DNA of 64,000 nt, taken from Acidimicrobiales bacterium. Lineage in GTDB: Bacteria > Actinomycetota > Acidimicrobiia > Acidimicrobiales > Poriferisodalaceae. How positions within the stretch are numbered: the stretch's first letter is position 1; the number at the start of each line of letters is the position of its first letter. Below, piece by piece: positions 35,494-43,532 of the stretch. A program made the position numbers and the translations under genes. Under the pieces are notes generated by a model. The model saw only the letters and a program-made list of their open reading frames with translations, was not told the DNA's origin and made no database searches. Location: NCBI GenBank assembly GCA_014239555.1, contig JAAZYR010000002.1, positions 124,001 to 188,000 on the forward strand, read 5' to 3'.

Positions 35494-36708
35494 TCAGTTG
35501 AGAAGCAGAATGTCAACGACGTCACCTTCATCACATCCATCTCCGTTTGGAAGTATTGCCAACGCGTTTGATCGCGCCATTGATGTCAGCATGTGCGAAC
35601 CCTGGCCTGTCACTGAGCGAACGCGGATCCCGCCATCTTCATAGCGAGCTAGCACTCGCGAATAATGAGTCTTACCGTCACGATGTCGTACCAACGGCTC
35701 AACCGCTATCCCCTGAATTGCAGTTCGAATCGGTTCGGGAAAGCCCATCATCGTTCGCAGGCCAGATCGGGCAAATAGTTCATAGGACACCATCGACGAG
35801 ACTGGATTACCAGGCAGTCCGAAAACTGGAGTACTCCCAATAGTGCCAAACGCGAGGGGTTTAGCGGGCTTGATAGCAATTTGCATCCATCTCATATCAC
35901 CAACGCGGTCGAGAACCGCTTTCACATAATCGAAGTCACCCATGCTGACGCCTCCCGAAGTCACAAGCGCGTCGCAGCGACCTGCACCATGCAGCAAAGC
36001 CGATTCGATAGCCGCTTCGTCGTCGGGGATAAGTCCAAGGTCAACAGCAACAAATCCGTCGCCATTTAGCAACGAGATGAGAGTGCGTCTATTTGAGTCG
36101 CGAATTTGGCCGGGAGCGAGAGGTCCGCCGTCGTCTACTAATTCGTCGCCAGTCGACATAACTCCGACTCGCAAGCGGGGGTATGCCTCAATCTCATTCA
36201 TGCCCAGGCTGCAAAGGACGCCTAAATGCCCTGCAGTTAGAACGGTGCCTCGGGCAAATACCAGTTGGCCGCTGGTGACGTCGTCGCCTGCGGGACGTAT
36301 GTGGTTCCCCGCCTGTACAACAGCTTCGATGGTTACCGCGTCACCTTTGACAGAAGTCTTCTCAACCATGACCACGGCATCGGCACCTTCGGGGATAGGT
36401 GCTCCTGTCATAATCCTGCTGGCTTCACCACTTCCCACAACCAATTTGGGTGCATACCCCGCCGCAATTGTTTCAATGATGCGGAGTTGCACGGGAACAA
36501 CTCCCACATCGGAGGATCGGACGGCGAAGCCGTCCATCGCTGTGTTAGCGAATGGCGGAATTGATTCCTCCGCTATTACGTCAACCGCGGTGACTAGCCC
36601 AAGCGCGTCATTTATAGCTACAAAGATTGGTTCTTTACGGCTGCAACGATCTAGGACATAAGTTCGAGCCTCTTCAAGCGGGATCATGAGCGGGAATCTA
36701 GCGGTCAT
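35494..36708 (-). CDS. moeA: Molybdopterin molybdotransferase MoeA / gephyrin-like protein
   Basis: 404 residues with all four MoeA/gephyrin-E domains: EARTYVLDRC and FANTAMDGFAVRSSD, the linker barrel (EASRIMTGAPIPEGADAVVMVE), the MogA-like domain (VGVMSTGDELV, DSNRRTLISLL, LVTSGGVSMGDFDYV, IKPAKPLAFG, FGLPGNPVSSMVSYE) and the C-terminal barrel. It inserts molybdenum into molybdopterin. In corynebacteria a MoeA-like protein, Glp, has been recruited to the divisome with the membrane receptor Glpr; a Glpr-like gene lies 1.7 kb away, so a dual role is possible. Confidence 0.96.
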   Translation of the reverse strand: MTARFPLMIPLEEARTYVLDRCSRKEPIFVAINDALGLVTAVDVIAEESIPPFANTAMDGFAVRSSDVGVVPVQLRIIETIAAGYAPKLVVGSGEASRIMTGAPIPEGADAVVMVEKTSVKGDAVTIEAVVQAGNHIRPAGDDVTSGQLVFARGTVLTAGHLGVLCSLGMNEIEAYPRLRVGVMSTGDELVDDGGPLAPGQIRDSNRRTLISLLNGDGFVAVDLGLIPDDEAAIESALLHGAGRCDALVTSGGVSMGDFDYVKAVLDRVGDMRWMQIAIKPAKPLAFGTIGSTPVFGLPGNPVSSMVSYELFARSGLRTMMGFPEPIRTAIQGIAVEPLVRHRDGKTHYSRVLARYEDGGIRVRSVTGQGSHMLTSMARSNALAILPNGDGCDEGDVVDILLLN

Positions 36709-36710
36709 CC

Positions 36711-36722
36711 GGCGTTAACGCC
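36711..36722. promoter_or_regulatory. 12-bp perfect palindrome before moeA
   Basis: GGCGTTAACGCC lies 2 bp upstream of the moeA start codon, in the 99-bp region shared with the divergent fmdB-like gene. It could be an operator or a translation-start hairpin for moeA. No regulator is identified. Confidence 0.3.
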
Positions 36723-36760
36723 TTTATGGCGTCCCAGGTGTCTGCTTTGTGGCTCGTCGC

Positions 36761-36787
36761 TACAATTTCGAGCGACCTTGAAGGTCG
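36761..36787 (+). promoter_or_regulatory. -10 box and 15-bp palindrome before fmdB
   Basis: TACAAT (36761-36766) is a good -10 box; 6 nt later, where transcription should start, begins the perfect palindrome CGACCTT-G-AAGGTCG (36773-36787). It is followed by AGGAG. A repressor at the start site, or a 5' hairpin in the fmdB message, are both possible. Confidence 0.45.
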
Positions 36788-36807
36788 ACTAGGAGTTACC
36801 CAACGAA

Positions 36808-37137
36808 ATGCCTACCTACCAGTATCGGTGCAGCAACTGTGATGACCAGTTCGAGCTGCGTCAATCGTTTACCGACGAACCTGTAACTATCTGCCCTGAT
36901 CAGGACTGCGCCGGGCCAGTGAAGAAGGTGTTTGGCAGTGTAGGGATAGCGTTCAAAGGCAGCGGGTTCTACAAGAACGACAGTCGACCGAGCGACACAA
37001 ACAAGTCTTCAGATTCTTCGACCTCGAAAGACTCCGACAAAACCTCAAGCACTAGTTCATCAGACAAGCCCGCCTCGTCTGAAAAGTCAGCAGAGAAACC
37101 GTCTAAGCCTAAAAGTTCAACCCCAACCAAGGATTAG
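36808..37137 (+). CDS. FmdB-family zinc-ribbon protein
   Basis: 109 residues. The N-terminus MPTYQYRCSNCDDQFELRQSF with a second Cys pair (ICPDQDC) is the FmdB zinc ribbon, named after a regulator of formamidase in Methylophilus. The C-terminal half is a low-complexity Ser/Lys/Asp/Thr tail, common in actinobacterial members. Function is not established; a DNA- or protein-binding regulatory role is assumed for the family. It has its own promoter with a palindrome at the transcription start and is convergent with uppP. Confidence 0.88.
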   Translation: MPTYQYRCSNCDDQFELRQSFTDEPVTICPDQDCAGPVKKVFGSVGIAFKGSGFYKNDSRPSDTNKSSDSSTSKDSDKTSSTSSSDKPASSEKSAEKPSKPKSSTPTKD

Positions 37138-37217
37138 GTCTGCGTCGCTGATACTTCGATCGCGGGAAAGCATCGTAGAGTTCACGACTGTTAGCACCGG
37201 GCCGTCAGGCATCAGAG

Positions 37218-38045
37218 CTATCGCATATAAAGCACAAACATCGCCGCCGCCGCAAGAATCACCCGGTACATGGCAAAGCCGGCGTAACTGTGAGATTGCA
37301 CCCAGCGAAGAGTGAACCTGAGGGCGACCCAGCCCGTAATAGCTGCGGTGAACATTCCCGTAATCAACGCGGGCCACATCCCATCAGGAAGCCCCTCGGA
37401 CAGAACACCATAAGAGCGATGTAATCCGGCACCCGCAATTATGGGTATGCCCATTAGGAATGCGAGACGTGCCGCGTGGGGTCGGTCGTAACCGGTCATA
37501 CGAGCAACCGTGATGGCAATGCCTGAACGACTTACCCCAGGTAGTAGCGCCAAAGATTGAGCCGTGCCCATTTTGATTGCATCTCGGCCAGAAAAATCTC
37601 GAAAAGACCGCTTACTTCGCGCTTGGCTATCGACGAACCAAAGCAAAAGCCCAAAGAAAGCTAACCCGATCGCGATTATTTCTATGCGGTCACCCAGTTT
37701 GAGTAAAAACGACTCAAACAAGGTGGCCGCAATCGCTGCTGGGGCCGCCGATAAGAGCAGCAACCATCCAATCTTCGCGTCGGTGTTCCAGGGTTGGCGA
37801 CCAACTAATGCACCAAGGCCCGCTCGAGCATGACGCTGCACATCCCCCCAAAGACACGCGACCAGCCCACCTAACGTCCCCAGATGGAGGGCAACATCAA
37901 AGGTGTTTTCCATTCTGCTGTCACCTTCGAAGTGGCTCCATTGGAAAAGCCAAGGAACCAACTCGAGATGGCCACTTGAGGACACTGGGAAGAACTCAGT
38001 AAGTCCCTGGGTGATACCTAAAACAATTGCATGGAAGATCGGCAT
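37218..38045 (-). CDS. uppP: Undecaprenyl-diphosphatase
   Basis: 275 residues, mainly membrane segments. The active-site regions are GLTEFFPVSSSGHLELVPWL (Glu and Ser/His residues) near the N-terminus and LALLPGVSRSGIAITVARMTG in the second half (Arg of the RSG motif). UppP/BacA recycles the lipid carrier undecaprenyl pyrophosphate for cell-wall glycan synthesis and can give bacitracin resistance. Convergent with the fmdB-like gene and followed upstream by the PHP gene on the same strand, 30 bp away. Confidence 0.96.
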   Translation of the reverse strand: MPIFHAIVLGITQGLTEFFPVSSSGHLELVPWLFQWSHFEGDSRMENTFDVALHLGTLGGLVACLWGDVQRHARAGLGALVGRQPWNTDAKIGWLLLLSAAPAAIAATLFESFLLKLGDRIEIIAIGLAFFGLLLWFVDSQARSKRSFRDFSGRDAIKMGTAQSLALLPGVSRSGIAITVARMTGYDRPHAARLAFLMGIPIIAGAGLHRSYGVLSEGLPDGMWPALITGMFTAAITGWVALRFTLRWVQSHSYAGFAMYRVILAAAAMFVLYMR

Positions 38046-38075
38046 AATTGTGGCCGTGGGTAGCGAGAAACGTGG

Positions 38076-38789
38076 TCAGTCCGCGGTCGAAGGAACGATA
38101 CGCGGTCGCCAGCGTCTTGGGGGGTCGTAGTGGTGTCCTACTGCTCGGCCCAGTCGCATCGACAATAGAAAGTCTTCCGGGCTATCAAAGTCCGGCATTT
38201 CTAAATAAGCGGCACCTAATGCTTCTGCCACGTGGGCGTCACTGCCCGCCCCGATCGCTAAATCGTGTTTGGCTGCGTACGCAGACGCTTTATCGTTCAG
38301 GCTTCGAAGACTGGTCTTACCGTTGAGAATTTCGATGCCATCCACGAGATCCTTATTCACTAATTCATCGAGCACTTCCTGCCGCAAGTTATTACGCAAC
38401 GGGTCAAAGGGGTGCGGGATGTAGACAAGCCCGCCCTGTTCTCGAATATTTTTTGCAGCGTCTTCTGGCCGAATGCCCTGTGGAATTCGTTCCTTGAGAA
38501 ATAAGCCGATGATTTCGCCTGCATGTGTCTTCATCTCTTCACCGACGACTACGCGACAAGGAAGACTTTCCTTGAGTTCAACGGCGCCTTTGATGGAGTT
38601 GTGATCGGTTATACAAAGCACATCAATTCCGGCCTCGGCCACACTTTCTAAAATTTCTTCGGGCGTGGTTGTGGAGTCGCCAGACCACATGGTGTGGGAA
38701 TGAAAATCCACTCGAACCCAACCTGGAGGACACGCGTCGCCAAGATGGGGGTGGCGCCTCAATGCTTCAGGGCTTGGTGTGGTGGGCAC
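38076..38789 (-). CDS. PHP-domain metal-dependent phosphoesterase
   Basis: 237 residues. The PHP motifs are visible: VDFHSHTMWSGDSTTTPEE (motif I, HxH), LCITDHNSIKGA (motif II), EEMKTHAGEIIGLFL, YIPHPFDPLR (motif III) and AIGAGSDAHVAEALG (motif IV). These provide the trinuclear metal site of phosphoesterases such as RNase AM (TrpH/YciV) relatives and histidinol phosphatase. The substrate is not known. Start is GTG 38789. It lies between uppP and pmbA in the same direction. Confidence 0.85.
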   Translation of the reverse strand: MPTTPSPEALRRHPHLGDACPPGWVRVDFHSHTMWSGDSTTTPEEILESVAEAGIDVLCITDHNSIKGAVELKESLPCRVVVGEEMKTHAGEIIGLFLKERIPQGIRPEDAAKNIREQGGLVYIPHPFDPLRNNLRQEVLDELVNKDLVDGIEILNGKTSLRSLNDKASAYAAKHDLAIGAGSDAHVAEALGAAYLEMPDFDSPEDFLLSMRLGRAVGHHYDPPRRWRPRIVPSTAD

Positions 38790-38833
38790 GGCCAGCAGGG
38801 TACCAATGGCATTGTGGCTCGCGCCCAGAAGAA

Positions 38834-40183
38834 CTAGATCCCAGAAAGTGCAACATCAGCAATTGCTATCGAAGTCATTCCCGTTCCGCCGGGAAGAAAT
38901 TCAAAGTCGCCGCCGATTTCGACGATGTCGAGGAGCATCCTTTGAAGCGTCGACGCTATTGTCGCTTCACGGAATGGTTCGCCCAGAGCGCCGTCTTGAA
39001 TGCGTTGACCATATGCACCCACGGAAAAGTCGCCGCTGACTGGGTTGACCCCACTATGAAGTCCGTTAACGCCCCGGATGAAAACACCTTTTTTTATTTT
39101 CGCGAAAAGCTCATCCCTGTCGTCAACTCCGGGCGCAATCGCAAGCGCATGGATACCAACACTTGGCGTCGATCGAGGGCCCCGAACCGCAGACCCCGTG
39201 GAGCTGGTTCCAGCTCGGCGACCGGTGTATGAGTTGTGTAAAAACTGGGACAGTACGCCCGAATCAACAATGACGTTTCGTCGCGCGGCCAGCCCTTCGC
39301 CATCGTGATTGTCGGCCCCTAACGATTCCATATTCGTTGGGTCGTCTACCAAAGTAAGTTGTGTGACAGCAATCTGCTCACCTAAGCGTTCAGCAAATGG
39401 CGATCTACCTTTGATCACTCGCTCGCCTGTCAGGGCGCCCACCACAGTTCCAAGAAATGCTGCCGCAACCGACGGTTCCAAAACGACGGTCACTTTTTCG
39501 CTGGAAGGTTTAGTTGCCCCGAGCATTCTCGTTGCGTCTTCGACCGCTTCACTAACAACACGATCGAGATCTAACGCGTCTGGCCGCCGAGCAGCATCAC
39601 CGGCATAGCCGATTTGAGTTTCGCTGCCCTGCATCGCAAGTGGTTGAACGCCAATCGAGCAACTGCCTCCCTCGCTCTGAACCGCGATTCCTGATGTTGA
39701 CGCTAGAGCGAACTCTCCCCAACCATCAGACCATGCAGAGGAACGAACGCCGGTGATTCGCGAATCCGAAGAAAGGCACCTTTGTTCTAATTCGATTGCG
39801 ACAGCCGCTCTGTCTTCCTCCGTCAGCCGAAGAACTGCTGGATCGGTGAGGTCAAGACCCGGAGGAGCTACTCCGTCCGGAATCGCAATTCCTTGGTCCG
39901 GGTCGCGTTCGGCAAACTTTAGGTTTTCACGGGCTTCCTCAACGACCTCCTTAAGGACCTCCGGATCAAGTGAGCCCGCCGTTGCAAATCCTTGCCGGCC
40001 ATCGACCACTATGCGCACCCCGACGGCTTGAGATGCTCCTGAACGAACAGATTCCACTTTGCCCGAGTACGCCTTAACAGTGGTCGAACGACCCCGAGAC
40101 AGACATACCTCAAACTCTTCGTTCTCGCGCGCCCCCGCTAACAGTCCTTGTGCGAGATCCGGGAGTTCTGGCGTCTTTTTCAA
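38834..40183 (-). CDS. pmbA: TldE/PmbA-type metalloprotease partner
   Basis: 449 residues of the TldD/PmbA family. It lacks the zinc-binding HExxxH motif of TldD, as PmbA (TldE) proteins do, but has the shared fold and the C-terminal NTSTGSxxRG-like region (SYTGRRAGTSSTGSAVRGPRS) and GANGLHSGVNPVSGDFSVGA-like core (GVNPVSGDFSVGA). TldD and TldE form a heteromeric protease that degrades or matures peptides such as microcins and CcdA. The start overlaps the tldD stop by 4 bases, so both subunits are made together. Confidence 0.93.
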   Translation of the reverse strand: MKKTPELPDLAQGLLAGARENEEFEVCLSRGRSTTVKAYSGKVESVRSGASQAVGVRIVVDGRQGFATAGSLDPEVLKEVVEEARENLKFAERDPDQGIAIPDGVAPPGLDLTDPAVLRLTEEDRAAVAIELEQRCLSSDSRITGVRSSAWSDGWGEFALASTSGIAVQSEGGSCSIGVQPLAMQGSETQIGYAGDAARRPDALDLDRVVSEAVEDATRMLGATKPSSEKVTVVLEPSVAAAFLGTVVGALTGERVIKGRSPFAERLGEQIAVTQLTLVDDPTNMESLGADNHDGEGLAARRNVIVDSGVLSQFLHNSYTGRRAGTSSTGSAVRGPRSTPSVGIHALAIAPGVDDRDELFAKIKKGVFIRGVNGLHSGVNPVSGDFSVGAYGQRIQDGALGEPFREATIASTLQRMLLDIVEIGGDFEFLPGGTGMTSIAIADVALSGI

Positions 40184-41589
40184 CTTGCGGTACCTCCGAT
40201 GGTGAGCGAAGCAACTCTCAAAGTCGGTTGCCCGTCCCCTACCGGAACGCCTTGACCATCTTTGCCACAGGTGCCGGGACTACCCATCGCAAAATCATTA
40301 CCAATGAGTTCAATGTTTTGTAGAACATCGGGGCCGTTGCCGATCAGGTTGCTTTCACGAAGAGGTGCCGTTATCTGGCCATTCTCGATGAGATACGCCT
40401 CAGTCATACAGAAGACAAAATCGCCTGTAGCGGTGTTGACCTGCCCGCCTCCTAGCTGCGCGACGTAAACACCCTTTTCCGTGTCAGAAATGATGTCCCC
40501 CGGCTCCACTTCGCCATTCATCACGAAGGTATTGGTCATTCTCACCATTGGTAAATGTTGATAACTCTGACGCCGCCCATTTCCGGAAGGTTCCCTCCCA
40601 GAGGAACGACTGCGCGAGTGGTCCCACATGTAGTCAGTCAACACACCGTTCTCGATCAGAACGTTGCGCTGGGAAAGACATCCTTCGTCGTCAATCGCAA
40701 TAGTTCCCCATTCGGATCCCATGGTTCCATCATCAACGAGGGTGACTGTGGGCGAGGCAACAAGTTCGCCAATTCGATCACGAAAAACCGAAGCACCTTT
40801 GTCAACTAGATCGGCTTCCAAACCGTGCCCACAAGCCTCATGGAAAAGAACTCCTCCCCCGCCACGTTGAATGACTACCGGCAGTTGGCCACTTGGGGCT
40901 GGGCGGGCTTCCAGTTTTGTTATCGCACGTTTCGCAGCGCGACGAGCCATCGCTTCAACGTCGTGTTCATCAAACAATTCAAAGCCAACCGTGTATCCAA
41001 CAGTTTCTCGACCCGTTTGCAAGCCTTGATCGCCACTCGCCACGCAGTTGACTGACAGCAATATCCGAGTTTGATCATCACCATTGAAGACGCCGTCACT
41101 ATTGGCAACCAAGATTCGTCGACGTCCTTCTGAATATCGGACACTGACCTGCGTAATCGCGCCGTCGACCTCGCGGGCTGCGGCGTCGGTTTGTCTGGTT
41201 AGCTCAACCTTGCGGGTCTTTGGAACTGTCGAAGGTAGGACCTCGGCGCGATTTCGCGAGACTCCTTCTCCACGGAGCGCGACCGGTTCAACCTGGTGCC
41301 CTCCTTGAGCAGCGGCCGCGGCGGCAAGGGCCGCTTCTTTTAGACCTTCTGATGAGAGATCCGCAGTGTGCGCAAAGCCTGTTGCCTCGCCTACCGTTAC
41401 CCGAACGCCGGCACCCAGATCTCGGCTGGAAACCATCGACTCGACTCGTCCTTCGTCAAATTCAGTAGATGCACTTTGTCGATCTTCCACGAATACCTCG
41501 GCCCATTCGCCGCCGTTGCTCAGCGCGGTCGAAATGGTCTTTTGGATCAGATCGCGGTCCAGCAGCGGACCGAGCATTTTTTCACTCAT
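40180..41589 (-). CDS. tldD: TldD-type zinc metalloprotease subunit
   Basis: 469 residues from ATG 41589; the open frame continues upstream to 41709 but without similarity. The catalytic zinc motif is HEACGHGLEAD (HExxxH). Other family regions are FDEGRVESMVSSRDLGAGVRV, VDDGTMGSEWGTIAIDDEG, VYVAQLGGGQVNTATGDFVF and GTCGKDGQGVPVGDGQPTLRV, the last supplying the third metal-binding Cys region. It forms a protease with TldE/PmbA encoded by the next gene. Divergent from the YbhN-like gene. Confidence 0.95.
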   Translation of the reverse strand: MSEKMLGPLLDRDLIQKTISTALSNGGEWAEVFVEDRQSASTEFDEGRVESMVSSRDLGAGVRVTVGEATGFAHTADLSSEGLKEAALAAAAAAQGGHQVEPVALRGEGVSRNRAEVLPSTVPKTRKVELTRQTDAAAREVDGAITQVSVRYSEGRRRILVANSDGVFNGDDQTRILLSVNCVASGDQGLQTGRETVGYTVGFELFDEHDVEAMARRAAKRAITKLEARPAPSGQLPVVIQRGGGGVLFHEACGHGLEADLVDKGASVFRDRIGELVASPTVTLVDDGTMGSEWGTIAIDDEGCLSQRNVLIENGVLTDYMWDHSRSRSSGREPSGNGRRQSYQHLPMVRMTNTFVMNGEVEPGDIISDTEKGVYVAQLGGGQVNTATGDFVFCMTEAYLIENGQITAPLRESNLIGNGPDVLQNIELIGNDFAMGSPGTCGKDGQGVPVGDGQPTLRVASLTIGGTAS

Positions 41590-41698
41590 GATTCGTTCTC
41601 TTTGGAGGTCATTTGTTTGGCTCTGGCGACACAGTACCGGCAGAGCGACCGCTTGGGGCTTCTCAGAAGGCTCCGAGCAGCGTAATCTTCGCTCTCTC

Positions 41699-42685
41699 GT
41701 GTCGCACAAGATCTATCGCTATGTACGTTTGCCGAAAAAGGCGTCTTTGGGGCTGCGTATTGTCGCGAGTGCTGCGATGTTGGCTGTTCTACTGACACGC
41801 TTCCCGGCGACAGACATCCAGAGGTGGCCCAACTGGCGGAGTGAAAGCTGGCTATGGATGGTCGCATCACTGGCAGCCACGCTGGCTGCATTTGGTCTGG
41901 CGTCGATTCGGTGGTTAGAGGTGTGTAAGACCTTGGGTAAGCCACAAAAATTCGTCGACGTATTTAACTATTTCGTTGCCGGTCAGTTTGTTGGGAACTT
42001 TCTCCCTACGACAGTTGGTGGCGACATTTTGCGGGTAAGTCGGATGGGCAGCCAGATCCGTGATCACTCGAGCGCGTTTGCTTCGGTGGTGATCGAACGG
42101 TTAACAGGGTGGCTCGTCTTGCCTCTGATCACGCTCCTTGCTTTCGTTTTCAATCCAGGACTTGTCGACACAAAGGGGGGAAAAACCGCTCTAGGGCTCG
42201 CCGTTGGAACCCTCGTTTTATTGTCACTCACTATCTACCTGGCTGAACACCCGCGCTTCGGGGGGCGCCTCAGTGGGGAGAGCAGCGTGACTAGGTCGCT
42301 TGCTGCTGTTCATCGAGGTCTCAAGCTTTATCGACGGGCACCGAGCACAATGCTTCGATTGCTGGTTGTGGCAGTCGCTTTTCAAATGTGTTTGGTGATT
42401 GCAGTGGTCTGCATCGCGAACGCCGTAGATATCCGTCTCGGAGCTACCGTCTGGTTTGCTTTCATTCCAATGGTTTTTATTGCACAAGTGCTTCCTGTGG
42501 CAATCGGGGGAATAGGAGTACGCGAGGCTGCGTTGGTTCTCTTTCTAGATAATTTTGGGGTTAGTAGTGGTCAAAGCGTGGTGTTAGGTCTCTTGATGTA
42601 TGCCGTTACCCTCATTGCCAGCCTGATGGGAGTACCAGCTTTCATTTTGGGATCACGTCATCTGAAGTCGAGGGTCAGAGTTTGA
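41699..42685 (+). CDS. YbhN/UPF0104-family membrane protein (LPG synthase membrane domain-like)
   Basis: About 328 residues with roughly eight membrane segments. The motifs FVAGQFVGNFLPTTVGGDILRV and VLPVAIGGIGVREAAL are characteristic of the lysylphosphatidylglycerol-synthase transmembrane domain (UPF0104/YbhN), without the catalytic C-terminal domain of MprF. Roles in lipid flipping or transport are proposed for the family. GTG 41699 is chosen; TTG 41729 is an alternative and the longer open frame runs antisense to tldD. A TAATCT -10 box ends 10 nt before the GTG. Its stop overlaps the PAP2 gene start. Confidence 0.85.
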   Translation: MSHKIYRYVRLPKKASLGLRIVASAAMLAVLLTRFPATDIQRWPNWRSESWLWMVASLAATLAAFGLASIRWLEVCKTLGKPQKFVDVFNYFVAGQFVGNFLPTTVGGDILRVSRMGSQIRDHSSAFASVVIERLTGWLVLPLITLLAFVFNPGLVDTKGGKTALGLAVGTLVLLSLTIYLAEHPRFGGRLSGESSVTRSLAAVHRGLKLYRRAPSTMLRLLVVAVAFQMCLVIAVVCIANAVDIRLGATVWFAFIPMVFIAQVLPVAIGGIGVREAALVLFLDNFGVSSGQSVVLGLLMYAVTLIASLMGVPAFILGSRHLKSRVRV

Positions 42686-43488
42686 AAGCGTCCGAGATGA
42701 TCGTCGCCAGGATGCGTTGGTGGAAGGAAGCTCTGTTCATATTGGGCTTTTATCTGGCCTATGGGCAGGTGAGAAACCAATTCGGTTCTGACGGATTTTT
42801 CGCTGCGACGACAAACACAGCGGCCAAAAACGCCGAACTTGTGATTGCATTCGAAAAACGGCTTGGTCTTTTCTTTGAGCAGGACCTCCAACAGTGGTTT
42901 CTGGACTGGGGTTGGTTCTTGTGGTTCTGGAACGTGTTCTACGGCAGTCTCCACTTTGTTGTGACCATCGGTGTTGGCTTATTTCTTTATCATCGGTTCC
43001 CCCTTCGCTTTCTTCGTTACCGCACTGGGCTGGCTATCACTACTGCCCTAGGCCTGATCGGGTTTGCCACATTTCCGTTAATGCCGCCACGGCTTCTTTC
43101 GTCGCCGCCCCCTTACGGCGCAGCAATGGACCAGTTTTCTTTCGTCGACACTCTGTCGGTTCACGGCGGGTTGTGGTCTTTTGACTCAGGGACTTTGCAA
43201 GCCATTTCAAATCAATGGGCGGCGATGCCAAGTCTGCATTTGGCTTGGGCCGTATGGTGCGCTATCGCGATAGCGCCGATCCTGAAATCTCTCTCAGCTC
43301 GGGCAGCCATGTGGCTGTACCCGTTGGCCACTTTTTTCGGGATCATCATTACCGCTAACCATTACTGGATAGATGGCCTCGCAGGCGTAGTTGTATTGGC
43401 CCTAGGTATGTGGGTTGCTCACCGAATCGCAGACCGACAAATGCTTGACATGAATAACGCGATAACTGACGGGGGCATCGGACAGTGA
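42682..43488 (+). CDS. PAP2-superfamily membrane phosphatase/phosphotransferase
   Basis: 268 residues with about six membrane segments. The PAP2 active-site blocks are QWAAMPSLHLAWAVW (His of motif 2) and TANHYWIDGLAGVVV (His/Asp of motif 3). The pattern is that of the PAP2_3 group, which includes inositol-phosphoceramide-synthase-like enzymes acting on lipid phosphates. The TTG start overlaps the previous stop (TTGA); ATG 42697 is an alternative. It is coupled to the YbhN-like membrane protein, suggesting both handle the same lipid. dxs follows 44 bp downstream. Confidence 0.88.
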   Translation: MKASEMIVARMRWWKEALFILGFYLAYGQVRNQFGSDGFFAATTNTAAKNAELVIAFEKRLGLFFEQDLQQWFLDWGWFLWFWNVFYGSLHFVVTIGVGLFLYHRFPLRFLRYRTGLAITTALGLIGFATFPLMPPRLLSSPPPYGAAMDQFSFVDTLSVHGGLWSFDSGTLQAISNQWAAMPSLHLAWAVWCAIAIAPILKSLSARAAMWLYPLATFFGIIITANHYWIDGLAGVVVLALGMWVAHRIADRQMLDMNNAITDGGIGQ

Positions 43489-43532
43489 GCCGATAATGTG
43501 ACCGGTACCACAAAACGCCAGTAACGAAACTT

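Noticed and set aside
41366..41698. Long N-terminal extension of the YbhN-like protein
   Set aside because: It runs antisense through tldD and has no membrane or family pattern before about 41700.
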